Below are positions 12,043 to 22,214 of a stretch of DNA of 55,000 nt, in pieces. The DNA comes from Prorocentrum cordatum (taxonomy: Eukaryota; Sar; Dinophyceae; Prorocentrales; Prorocentraceae). How positions within the stretch are numbered: position 1 is the first letter of the stretch; each line of letters starts with the position of its first letter. The stretch spans positions 175,001 to 230,000 of the forward strand of contig CAUYUJ010016345.1 of NCBI GenBank assembly GCA_963575745.1, in the 5' to 3' direction. Below the pieces are notes generated by a model, which was given only the letters and a program-made list of their open reading frames with translations, did no database searches and was not told where the DNA came from. The translations under genes were made by a program, and so were the position numbers.

Positions 12043-12378
12043 GAAAGGCGTCCCGATACCAGTGTCTTCCGTAGACACGCTTGCGCTTTGGTATTGTAGG
12101 GTGGGGGTGGTTCATGGCCCCCGATCGTAGGAGAGCGTTGTGCGTGTTTTCCTGCAGTTTGTTCTGCGCGAGTTCGGCGTCGCAGAAACCAGATTCCCGA
12201 CATCGCCATTAACCAACATCGCCGTAAGCGTGGCCTTGTAGCTTCCCTCAGTGTTCGCCTTTGTCTGCCTCGTGCGCGGCCCTCGTCCCCACGCCCGGGT
12301 TCACCGCGAAGACCTTGCTCAGAACGCAGCTTGGGAGAGGAATTGTGAGTAGCGGTCTCGGTATTTCTGCTTCCCCAG

Positions 12379-13813
12379 GAATGGCGCGTTCGCCAAGTTC
12401 CCAGGTGGATGTTTGCCCCAGTTGGTAGTGCCTCTGGGGCATCCCGTTGCGCAGCCCCCGTGGCTGAAGCAGCAGGTCCCGCCACCGCCACCGCCCTCGG
12501 CTTCCCTGCCGCAGGTGGTCGCGTTCCCTGGCGGGGCAGCCGTGTCCTTCGGCAGCCCAGGCACGCAGCAGAAGCAGGCTTCCCCAGCCGCGGCAGGCAT
12601 GGGCATGTTCCACAAGCAGCCGCCGCCTTTGGCGCCAGGGATGGTCGCAGGAGTGCAGGTGCAGCACAAGCAGCCGCCGCCTGCCGCACCGACTGGCGGC
12701 GCGGCGCTGGCGCCTGTAGTCACGGCGCCTGCGGCGGCGCTGGTGGTCCAGCAGTCTGCGGCCGTGCCAGCGCCACCGCCCTGGCGCCAAAGCTCAGAGC
12801 TGGCGCCAGCCGTGGCGCCACCGCCGTGGCGCCAGAGCTCGGAGTTGGCGCCCGCACCGAAGACGGCCGCGCCAGCGCCGCCGGAGGCCCCCTGCGCGGC
12901 GGCCAACGGGGCACCCGCGAGCACGAAGGTGCCTCGCGCCGACGCCTCGGAGGAGGCCGCTCCTGCGGAGCCGCCGCAGCCGCCCGTGCCCTCTGTCCCG
13001 CGGGAGCCGGCAGCGGCTGAGACGGCGGAGGTGCCTCGCACCGACAGCTCGGCAAAGGCTGCCCCTGCGGAATCGTTGCAGTTGCCCGTGCCCGCAGTCC
13101 CTCAGGAGCCCGCGGCGGCTCAGAGGGCGGAGGTGCCTCGCACTGACGCGTCAGCAAATGCCGCCTCCGCGGAGCCGCCGCAACCGCCCGCGCCCGCTGT
13201 CTCGCGGGAGCCCGCGGCAGCTGATACGGCGGAGGTGCCGCGCGCCGCCACCCTCGCGGAACCGCCGCAGCCGCCCGTGCCCGTTGTCGCGCCGGAGCCC
13301 GCGACGGCTGAATTGGCGGAGGCGGCGCCGGCCAGGACCAGCGCCCGCCAGGAACCGCCCGAAACACAGCAGCCACAGAAGTCACCTGATCAGGAGGAGC
13401 AGTGGCTGCTGCAGCAGGAGCTGCAGAGGCAGATGCAGCAGCAGCTCCAGTCTTCGACAGTGGCTAAGGCATCTGCTGCGGAGCAGCCGCCAGCGAAGGC
13501 GCCGCCAAGCCAGCAGCCGCAGCCACCGCAGCCGGAGCCACAGCAACAACCGCAGCAGCAGCCGCCACAGCAGAAGTCGCCGTCGCAGCCGCTGCCAAAG
13601 CAGCCGCCGCTGCCGCTGACGGACGAGCAGGTGAGGCAGCAGCAGCAGATGCAGCAGACGCAGCTGCTGCTGCAGCAGGAGCTCCAGCAGCAGATGCAGC
13701 AGCAGCTGCAGCAGCAGCAGCAGCAGCTGAGGCAGCCGCAGGAGGCGGCCGAGGCCGCAGCGGCGCAGCAGGCCGCCGCGCAGCTCGCGTTGAGGCAGGC
13801 CGCTGCGCAGCAG
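12379..13813 (+). CDS. Pro/Gln-rich exon of cold-shock-domain gene
   Basis: The frame is open for 478 codons and starts after a good acceptor (polypyrimidine then CCCCAG/GAATGG at 12378/12379). It ends at a donor, GCGCAGCAG/GTGCTGG (13813/13814), in phase 0. The exon at 22215 also starts in phase 0, so the two join in frame. Content in order: a Pro-rich N-terminal part; four repeats of exactly 102 bp (34 aa; starts 12929, 13031, 13133, 13235; core AEPPQPPVP and REPAA); then Gln-rich stretches that run naturally into the Gln-rich start of the next exon. It has no enzymatic domain and is probably disordered. The frame is also open a little upstream of 12379, and the first coding exon is not identified. 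The joining is inferred from phase and composition only. Confidence 0.6.
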
Positions 13814-14052
13814 GTGCTGGCACGATCCGATGTCGAATCGCCTACGTGCCCCGCCTCCGGTGTCGATCCTGATCTGATTCCGATGCGACGCTGCCGATCC
13901 CAGTCGATTACAGGTCTGATGTCAATGCTCCTCGCCCTCTCTCTCCTCTGCCTCTTCCTTCTCCCCCTCCTCCCATATCCTCCCCCCTGCCCGCTTCTCT
14001 GCCTGCTCTTTTCCCTCCTGCTCCGCATCCTCATTCTCATCATTTTCGGAAT

Positions 14053-14640
14053 TGGGTTCTCGCCTTTGCGCAACGCATATTCATCTTATGAGTTTGCAAC
14101 AACTACATGGATGAAGGCCTGATCTTTCTCAAACTTGGGCTCTCGCGTTACGCGCACAACCGGTTTTCCTTTATACAAATTTGCAATTGTTACACGGACG
14201 GAGGCCAGGTCCTTTTCAAAAGTGAGTTTCCGTTTAAGACTGTTCAGAAATGCCACCACATGTGTAACATTGCGCAACAGCTACACGGGTTGAGGTCGGT
14301 ATCTTTTCCAACGAAGTCCTCGCGTTAGCGCCGTGCATATGCGTTTCAAGAGATGGCTGAAGCATTTTTCACATGTTCTCAAAAGTTTCAAGTGTGTTCA
14401 AGGATGGAGGGCGGTACGTTTTCAGAGTTGGGTTCTCGCCTCAGCGCCGCGAACATCCGTCTTCAAAATTTTCAGCAGATACGAGGGGGGAAGGCGATTC
14501 GTTTTCAATGTATGACTCTCGCCTTCGTGCCGTGCACATGCATTTCAAAATGCGGAACAGCTTTCATGGATGAGGGACGGCTCCTGTTCAACATAGGGGT
14601 ATCGCTTGAGACATCCAAGAGCTCACGACCGGAATTTTGA
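14053..14640. repeat. Degenerate 83-bp-family repeats, + orientation
   Basis: About six units of 80-90 bp containing TTCTCGCCTYAGCGCCG, then TTTCAAAA, then CACGGATGGAGG and CGTTTTCA. Same family as 15640-16060 (inverted), 24593-24690 and 45180-45540. Confidence 0.7.
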
Positions 14641-14999
14641 ACATGTGTAATAGTTGCATGTGGGCAGGGCGGTTGTTTGTCAAAGTGGGGTTATCGCACG
14701 AGACGTTTTCAAAATGGATTGAGAGAAGTGCAAGTTCAGGTAATTGTTGCACGGGTTGTGGGCGGTTTCGTAAACAAGGTTATCGTTGGACATCTCGTTG
14801 AATTGCATGGTGATAACTCATCACGTTGCTATTATGTCGCTAGAACGATGCTACGACTCTCTTGTCTGAATGGCAGGCCCATTGGATGCTCGTCTTTCAG
14901 TGGGGATGTAGCGAAAAGAAGGACCTGTAGGGATTTATGAGGACGGAACTTGGGACGGGGGGGGGTATTTCAGCATCGTTGTTGCATATTGTGTTTGGT

Positions 15000-15190
15000 C
15001 TGGTCCTCCTCCTCCTCGCCCTCATCACCAGCATCACCAACATTCACCATCATCATGAACAATAACTGTTCCCAACGTCGTCATCACCATCAGCATCATC
15101 ACTACTACAATCATCATCATCACCATCATCATCAACAACAGCATCATCATCATCGTCATCATCAGCAGCAGCATCATCGTTCTCCTTTCC
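15000..15190. repeat. CAT/CAA-rich microsatellite
   Basis: Imperfect CATCAT with interspersed CAG and CAA triplets, following a short CCT run. His-rich frames are compositional. Confidence 0.85.
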
Positions 15191-15357
15191 CCCCCCCCGC
15201 CCACCTCCCACCTTGCCAAGAGAGGAGCCATCGGTCCTTGCAGCCTGCAGCGGTCCCTGCTGCCCCGCCCCATCAGGAGGAACTGAAGGAGAAGGAGGAG
15301 GACGAAGACCAGTGCAAACCCAAGACGCGCCAACGATGGTGCAATCAACCCTTCCTC

Positions 15358-16060
15358 CAAGTTCCCTCTTCATAGGTCTCTAAGAACTATGTCTGTTCAT
15401 TGCGTGGAGTGGCCATTGGAAGACAACCGCCTGAGAATTGTCAACCGTTCCTGGGACTCCAACGCCGCGGGCCAACGTGATTTTTGCACACAGAATCCTA
15501 AATCGCGCCAGAACACCGCTCGTGGGACTTCAACACCGCGAATCAAAGTGACCGTTGCGTCCGGACAACCCTAAATCGTGCCAAAGCATCATCCCTGGAA
15601 TTTTGACCACACGAATCTTTGAAACTGCTGTAAACTAATAACGCGAATTTGTGCAGCGTTAAGGCAAGAGCCACATGTTGAAAAACACCCGCCCTCTATC
15701 TGTGAAACTGCTGCAAGTTTTGAAGACGAGTGCGCGCGACACTTACGCGAGCCACATTATGAAAACGACCCGCCCTCCATCCGTGAAATTGCTGTAAACT
15801 GTTAAGACCGGTGTGCGCGGTGGTCAGGCAAGAGCCACATTTTGAAGGGGGCCCGCCCTCCATCCGCGAGCCTGCAGCAAACTTTCAAGACGAATGTGCG
15901 CGGCACACAGGCGAGAGACGCATTTTGAAAAGGGCCCGCCCTCCATCCGTGAGTTCGCCGTAATAGTTTACGACGCATGTGCGCGGCGCTGAGGCGAGAG
16001 CCACATGTTGAAAAGGACCCGCCATCCATCCGTGAAATTCTTGAAAACGTTCGAGCTTCA
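15358..16060 (-). repeat. Inverted copy of the repeat block at 45.2-45.8 kb
   Basis: In reverse orientation it matches the block at 45180-45795. It begins TTCCCTCTTCATAGGTC (complement of GACCTATGAAGAGGGAA at 45773-45790). Next come two CGGACAACC/GGACTTCAACACCGC units of about 90 bp, then 83-bp units (CCGCCCTCCATCCGTG at about 15774, 15857, 15939 and 16019, period 80-83 bp). No coding capacity is seen. Confidence 0.7.
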
Positions 16061-16261
16061 AGATCATAAACGGCGAACTCGTCCTCAGGCGAAACGTCCA
16101 GCCCGCCCTACCGGCACGTCGGGGGGTGGGACAGGGAGGAGTTCGCAGGTTGGGGGGTGAGTCCGACGTGAAGCGGAGACCCCCCTACCGGGAAATCGAT
16201 TTCGGTTTCGGGTTCGTGTCGTGCGTGCCGTGCGTGCGTGCGGGCGGGCGAGGCGAAGCTG

Positions 16262-16565
16262 CGTGGGCGGGCGAGAGGAAATCCTCCTGTGGCTGGGCCG
16301 CGGCCTGACCAAATGATTCTCTTCCGGCGGCCGATGGCCCGCGGTGTCCCGCCGGTGTCCCGCTGGTGTCCCGAAATCCTCCTGTGGCTGGGCCGCGGCC
16401 GGACCACATGATTCTCCTCCGGCAGCCGGTGGCGCGCGGTGTCCCGCCAGTGTCCCGCTGGTGTCCCGAAATCCTCCTGTGGCTGGGCCGCGGCCGGACC
16501 AAATGATGCTCCTCCCGTCAAACGGTGGCCCGCGGTGTCCCGCTGGTGTCCCGCCGTGGGTTGCG
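16262..16565. repeat. 95-bp tandem repeat, three copies
   Basis: Units start with AAATCCTCCTGTGGCTGGGC at 16279, 16374 and 16469 (period 95 bp), each containing GGTGTCCCGC repeated two or three times. A truncated unit follows. Confidence 0.9.
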
Positions 16566-16589
16566 CATTTCAAAACATCGCCGCTTGCG

Positions 16590-16800
16590 GCGAGCTAGCC
16601 AATGCAAGTCTGCATGCAAACCGACATGCAGACCGGAAAGCACATCGAAATGCAAATCGATTTGCAAATCCGAATGCAAATCGTAAGGCGCCGTGAGCGC
16701 CGCGGCGAGTTTTCCAATGCACGTCGACATGCAAATCGAAAAGCAAATCAAAATGCACATCGATATGTAAATCCAAATGCAAATCGAAAAGCACATCGTC
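16590..16800. repeat. Short degenerate repeat (AATCGAAATGCA type)
   Basis: Repeated 10-14-bp words AAATGCAAATCG, AAGCACATCG and GCATGCAAA in two blocks separated by a GCCGTGAGCGCCGCGGCGAG segment. Confidence 0.8.
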
Positions 16801-17299
16801 ATGCCGTGTTGTATGTTGTGCCGCCGTTGTCGCTGTCGGACCGCAGCCAGTTGCCCAAGCAAAACCGGCATACCAATCGCGGTTCCGCTTTGGAGCCCGT
16901 CCGAACCTCCGGTGTTGGAGGGCTGAAAACTTCCATCGAGAGCCACCCTAAGTTCACTGGCACCAAGCTTTGTTCGTGCCTCGAGCGCCGGACCTGCAAC
17001 CAAGGCAGCATCGGGTGGCGCCGCGAGCAGCCACTGTGGCACCGCAGCACGCACGTTCGACCACGTCGACTAGCGCTGAGGTGAGGTTCGCGCGATTGAT
17101 AAGCGCACGCGGGGACAGCGCTTCACGACAATGTCGAGCGCGCTTCGCCAACATCGACACATCATATCACGCTCACGTGCACAATCACACTACTCACTGG
17201 ACTCCGCCCCGCTGGCATCGTCAGAACAACAATCACCACTTTTGCCCATTGCTGCCCCCCCAACCTCCTTATCACCCGCAGGGTGGTCGTAGATGTATT

Positions 17300-17425
17300 C
17301 GTAGAAGGACAGGGATTGGGGAAGAGGAGGAGGGGGAGGAAGAGAAGGAGGAGGATGGGGAGAGAGGGAGGAGGAGAGAAGGAGGAGGAGGAGGAGGAGA
17401 AGGAGGGGGCGAGAGGGACGCGGAT
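17300..17425. repeat. Purine-rich (GGA) tract
   Basis: About 120 bp of GGA, GAA and AGG triplets on the + strand. The flanks, including a GC-rich stretch at 17700-18170 with long frames on both strands, show no recognisable gene. Confidence 0.8.
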
Positions 17426-18534
17426 GGAATGAGTAAGGAGCACCAGAACAATTCAGCATGGATCAGGGATGCCCCAGGAAGCCTCTACAGGCATTCCAGC
17501 TTCGTTCGAGCTACAGGAACGCCCAAAGGTAGGACCAGAAAGGTCCAGGCGGTGTCCAGCGATGGCCCCGTTTTGAAGAGGCGGCGCCCTCCACCCGTGC
17601 ACATGGCCGCCAGCGAGAGCCCCAGCTTGAAACGGAGCCTCCCGCCATCCGCGCAGCTGTTGCGCGAATCTTGACCTCGGGCCGCGGAGCCCGAGGAGGC
17701 CTCTCGCGAGAGCCCCGTGCGGTGAAAGCGTGGGCGGCGCCGCAGCGAGAGCCGCGCGCTGCACAGCCGCCTGCCTGAGGCGCCGCGGCCCCGCGCTTCG
17801 GGCGCGCCACCGCATTCGGCGGCGTTCCGAGCCCGCCCCCCCCCGCCGAGCAGCCGCACACCGAGCGCTCTCGGCGTTGCGCGCCCCCGATCCTGCACAC
17901 TCGGGGGCAGCTGTCGCCGCGGGGGCGCGCCAGCGCGGCTCGCGGGCGGCCGCAGTGGCGCCGCCCCCGAGGGCCTTGCGGAGCTCCGGCCCCCTCCTCC
18001 GTCGGGGAAGGCCCCGCTCTGCCGATCGCGGCGAGGCCGTCGTGGATCCAGAGCGCGTGCAACTCCGATCTCCCGCCGTCCGAGGAGGCCTCGCGCGGAA
18101 GCGAGCTGGTCCCGTGTGCCGTCCAGCTCGCCAGTCACGACGCCTCGCACCGCCGCGAGGAGTGCCACTCGGGGAGCACGGTGCCGCCATCTCGTCTCGG
18201 TGATTGCCTCCTCCCCGTAGCTGCCTCGATACGCCCGTTTGGAAACGCAGCACGTACCGTGCTTACAACGTTCGTGTCAATACGTTGCGTGTTGGCTCAG
18301 CGTATTGGTCTACGTTTTAGCGAACATATCGCGTCAGACCTACGTTTTCAGTCTACGTGTTGAGCTCCGTGTCAAAACGTTACGGGTTGCGTGTTGCGTG
18401 TCGGAGAAGCTACGTTCCTCATTAAACTTGGGGTCCGTCTCGATTCGATCAATCCGACTCGATATCCAGCTGCCTACGGCAAGTCCCGCCACCGTGCTTG
18501 GGTTGTGGGCATGAAATTTATGGGATGCTCGCTG

Positions 18535-18960
18535 GGATCTCGAGAGGCCTCTCGTGGGCCTCCTGGAGGCAGTACTGAGGCCTCTTGGGGGGCGTTTTGG
18601 CACCTCTAGGGCCCTCTTTGGTTCGGGCCCTCTTGAAGGCCTCTTGTCTTGAGGGCCTCTTGGGCCGTCTTGGAGCGTCGGGCAGCCGAAAAGGCGAGAA
18701 CGCCAGAATCGATCATTAACCTAAGGAAAATCAATGATGTTTGCCTCTTGGGGCCCTCTAAGGAAGCCTCTTGGAGGCTTCTTGGGGCGTGTTGGAGGCC
18801 TCTTGGGTCATCTGGAGGCCATCTTGGGTGTCTTCGAGCGATCGTTCGGCGACTCGGGGCCCTCTTGCACCCTCTCGGGGGCCGCCTGGGCCGGCATGGA
18901 AGGTTTGGAGAGCCCCAGGGAGGAGCTATGGCCACACAGGGACCCCCCAGGAGTAGGGGT
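18535..18960. repeat. GGCCTCTTGG-rich degenerate repeat
   Basis: The words GGCCTCTTGG, GGGCCCTCT and GAGGCC recur at irregular 10-30-bp spacing. Similar words occur near 2640-2790 and 10280, so this looks like a dispersed simple-sequence family. Confidence 0.6.
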
Positions 18961-19479
18961 GGTGCAGTCGGGCGGGTGCTACCGGAGCGGGTGGGAGGCC
19001 CCTTGAAAGATTGCAGAAACCGTGGCAGGCAGCCCTTGGCATTCTTCCACGTGTTAACGTGCCGCATTCACGGTGGCAGGTCGGTTCCGGCTGGCCTGGT
19101 CCGATTCGATTCCGCTGTTCCGCCGGCGTGGCCCGAGCTTTGCATGGCGCTGTTGTACACCACGGCCGAGCCGAGCCCTGCCGATGCAGCTCGATTCGAT
19201 CCGGGTTGCCGAGTCGGTGCTGACTGACCCTGCCTCCGTTGCTGGACGCCCCTCACCGGGCGCAGCGTCGGTCGGCTCGTCCTTCGCCTGGGATCCAGCG
19301 TGAGGAGGCCGCGAGGGCCTCGATCGAGCGTCCTCCGATGTTGATCTTGGCGCGTTGGCGGCGCCGCAAAACCAGCATGCTCTATGGTGAGTCTCCTATC
19401 ATGTCATATCGTTTAGCTGGTTGTTCAAGATTCTGCCAGAGAGAAACCCCAATCAGTGGATGGCTTTCGCTAAGGAGAT

Positions 19480-19585
19480 CGACCGGGAACCCCGGAGCCC
19501 GGGAACCCAGAACCCACCGAACTCGGCCCGGAACCAATAATGGGGAACCCGGGAACCCGGACCCGGGAACCCGGGAACCCAGCCT
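19480..19585. repeat. GGGAACCC minisatellite
   Basis: Irregular tandem units GGGAACCCGG and GGAGCCCGG. The self-complementary core CCCGGG makes it palindromic throughout. Confidence 0.85.
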
Positions 19586-19704
19586 GCTTCCAAAATCGGC
19601 GCGGGAAATGTTCGCCAAACCTTTCCGCTTCCGCCAGGACCCCTTCAGTGCAAGCACTGACTGGGGAGGAACCACCGTCGAAATTATGTTGCTGTCATCT
19701 TCGA

Positions 19705-19835
19705 TGAGAAGTGAGTGTGTAAGTGTGTGATTGAGTGAGTGTGAGTGTAAGTGAGTGCGTGCTTGATGAAGATGATGATGCTGATGATGAGTGCATGAAG
19801 GAGTGAGTGAGGGTGAGTGATGAGGAGGGAGGGGG
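19705..19835. repeat. GTGAGT/GATGAT low-complexity tract
   Basis: Repeated GTGAGTG and AGTGTGAG words around a short GATGATG run, ending in a G run at 19826-19840. Confidence 0.75.
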
Positions 19836-20889
19836 GGGGGGAGGACTGCGCGGGGTGTCCACAGAAAACCAGAGACCCGCTTAGGATGTGCGGAGCTCTG
19901 CTGCTGCCGTCTCCGACGAGCCGGTCCATCCCGCCCGGGCGCGCCCCCCGCAGTGGGGCACGGGAGAGGGCCGCGGCCGCGGGCCGAAGAGGTGCCCTCG
20001 CCCTGCCACTCGCGCGGTGTCTCTGCAGGGGGGCCGCGCGCGGCCCGGCGGCCTGGAGGTTCGCACGGCCAGATCCTCGAAGAGTCGTCGGAAGTTGGAG
20101 CATATACATTACCAGTGGCGGGCTGTCTTTCAATCCCAGGATTTCTTGAGGGTCAAGGACGGCGCTGGGGTGGCGTGGTGTATTCTTTTTTCCCCGATGT
20201 CCAGGGGAAACAACGAAAAATGTATACAACAGGGTCCCGCATACACCAGGATCCGCTCTCCAGTGCAAATTCTAATGCAGGGCTGGAAGAAGCGTCGGTG
20301 TATAGAGCTCGATTCCCTAAATCCAGGGACGATTCTTACACTATGTTTAACTGTTTTTGATTGCTAAGGCCTTTCGGCCGATGCCGCTGACCCTGAAGAC
20401 GACGACGACGAATACGAGGAGGAGGAGGAGGAGGAGGAGGGGGATTAAGGTGGAAAGGAGCAGGAGAAGGCGAAGGAGATGTTCCCCATGCGGGCCGAGG
20501 GAGTCGTAGCAGAGACAGACAGGGAGTCTTGTGGCCTGCGGCCCTTCCCGCCACCGTGCTGGGGTTGCGGTTGAAAGGCCTCTTGGATCGGGCCTGTTGG
20601 GTCGAAGAATCGGGGGACGATTTTTACACTATTTTTGACTATTTGTAATTTCTCTTCCAAAATCCGCTTTCAGAAGGCCGGAGGGCTGTTAGAAGCCCCG
20701 CCGCCTGCTGAGAAGGCCTGTTCCTGCTCAACTGAAAACGGCGTAAGCAAAATGCATCGGAGGTCCGCGCGGAGTTCTTAAATCGGCGCTGGGCCCGCCC
20801 TGGCGGCGCCTCCGACGCCGCCGCTGGCTCGCTCCGCGCGCCAGCGACGGGGGTCCAGCGCCGATCCAAGAAATACGCGCGGACCTCCG

Positions 20890-21570
20890 AGAAATGATGT
20901 CCGTGCCGCTGCTTGCTTCTCCATTGATCCATTACCTGGGCGTGCACTGCGTCTCTTGCCGCCCACCACGGTCGAAGCCGACTGTAAGGATGGGTAACCT
21001 TCCCAAGGGTACCCTGGCTTCCTTGCCTCTTCGGCCCATCCTCGACTACTTTCAAGGGCCCGCCGCGCTCGAAGAAGCTGCAGCGCGGGCGTCCAAGGGG
21101 CTTGCAGCCTTATCGCGCATCCAATACCGAATCTCTCTGGAGCAGAACCACGGGACCACGAAAATGCACGCATGGCGAAGGCCTCGAATGCACAATCGGC
21201 CGCCGTGCATGTACAGCAACGGCGTCTCAGAATGCCTGTGGACTCTCTGTCAGGATTCGTGGACGCCCCGACTCCAGAGGGTCGCTGGGCGCCCCCAAAC
21301 TCCTTCCCCGTGGGGCGCGCTCCGGTCCCCTGACTCCATCCCTTTTGTGGATGGATCTCTCGAGCTCTCCGCCGCCTCTGGCGGTGTGCGTTGCGAGCAG
21401 GAGCACAGCAGAGCCACAGGACAGCGCAGCATTGACAGCATAGCTACGCACATGCGACACATGTTAACGAGCCAAGAACACAGCAGAGCCCCAGGAGAGC
21501 GAGGCATTGACAGCGTAGCTCAACGTCGACACGGTGGTGGCCGGGGAGCCCCCGCGACATGTCCATGAGC
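20890..21570 (+). other. 225-codon open frame inside the intron, unassigned
   Basis: A frame is open from an ATG at 20894 to 21568. It contains a 75-bp direct repeat (near 21401 and 21476; CACAGCAGAGCC, then CATTGACAGC) that gives a duplicated peptide. No domain is recognised and the opposite strand is also open in places. More likely intronic sequence than a gene. Confidence 0.15.
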
Positions 21571-21775
21571 GTTGCTCCACCACCACCCCGCCTGGGCACG
21601 GCGGCAAAATTGCCCGAGGCAATTGTGTCCGGCCAGAGGCACGCCAGACGGCCGTTACTCCGGCCTCCTTCCCTCCCCCGCGGGGCGGCTGCTGGTCCAG
21701 AGCCGCGAGGCGCTGGCCCAGAGGGGCGCGAGCCGCCACGGATGCTGGCTGCCACCCACTGCGCCGCCCGCACCC

Positions 21776-22018
21776 AGGAGGAGGAGGAGGAGGAGGAGGA
21801 GGAGGAGGAGGAGGAGGAGGAGGAGGAGGAGGAGGAGGAGGAGGAGGGGGAGGGGGAGGAGGGAGGAGGAGGAGGAGGAGGGGGAGGAGGAGGAAGAGGA
21901 GGGGGAGGAGGAGGGGGAGGAGAAGGAGCGGCAGGAGGAGGAGGAGGAAGAGGAGGAGGAGGAGGAGGAGGAGAAGGAGGAGGAGGAGGAGGAGGCGAAG
22001 GGAGAGGGAAGGTGAAGG
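21776..22018. repeat. (GGA)n microsatellite
   Basis: A clean GGA run (about 21777-21846) grades into GGA/GGG/GAA imperfect repeats. Poly-Glu, -Gly and -Arg frames are compositional. It lies just upstream of the cold-shock-domain exon. Confidence 0.95.
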
Positions 22019-22214
22019 GGGGAGGGGGAGCAGCCCCGACTCGAGGTCGGCCCCGGTTCCGACGCAGCAGCTTCGATTCCAAGTCTGATCCGAGGCGGAA
22101 GGCCGATTCTTATTCGGGTCCGATCCAGCGCGCACGCTTCCGATTCTTTCGATGTGATGTCTGTTTCGTTGATTCGGTTCCGAGTTTTCGATCCGAGGGA
22201 GGGTGGACCTGCAG

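Larger units (their letters stand above)
13814..22214 (+). other. Inferred 8.4-kb intron
   Basis: Bounded by CAG/GTGCTGG and ACCTGCAG/GTGGTG, joining two phase-0 exon ends. It contains no domain-bearing frame and is filled with repeats. Both ends carry about 110 bp dense in GATCC/GATTC words. Next to these lies a CT-rich tract on the 5' side (13917-14040) and a GGA tract on the 3' side (21776-22018), so the intron ends could pair over a long stretch. Confidence 0.5.

Noticed and set aside
17485-18253. Overlapping 157-266-codon frames on both strands
   Set aside because: Very GC-rich DNA keeps several frames open; no domain on either strand.
19299-19386. Exon with GATCCAG acceptor and a perfect G/GTGAGT donor
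   Set aside because: Its 88-nt length would break the phase-0 joining of the flanking exons; no other partner exon was found.
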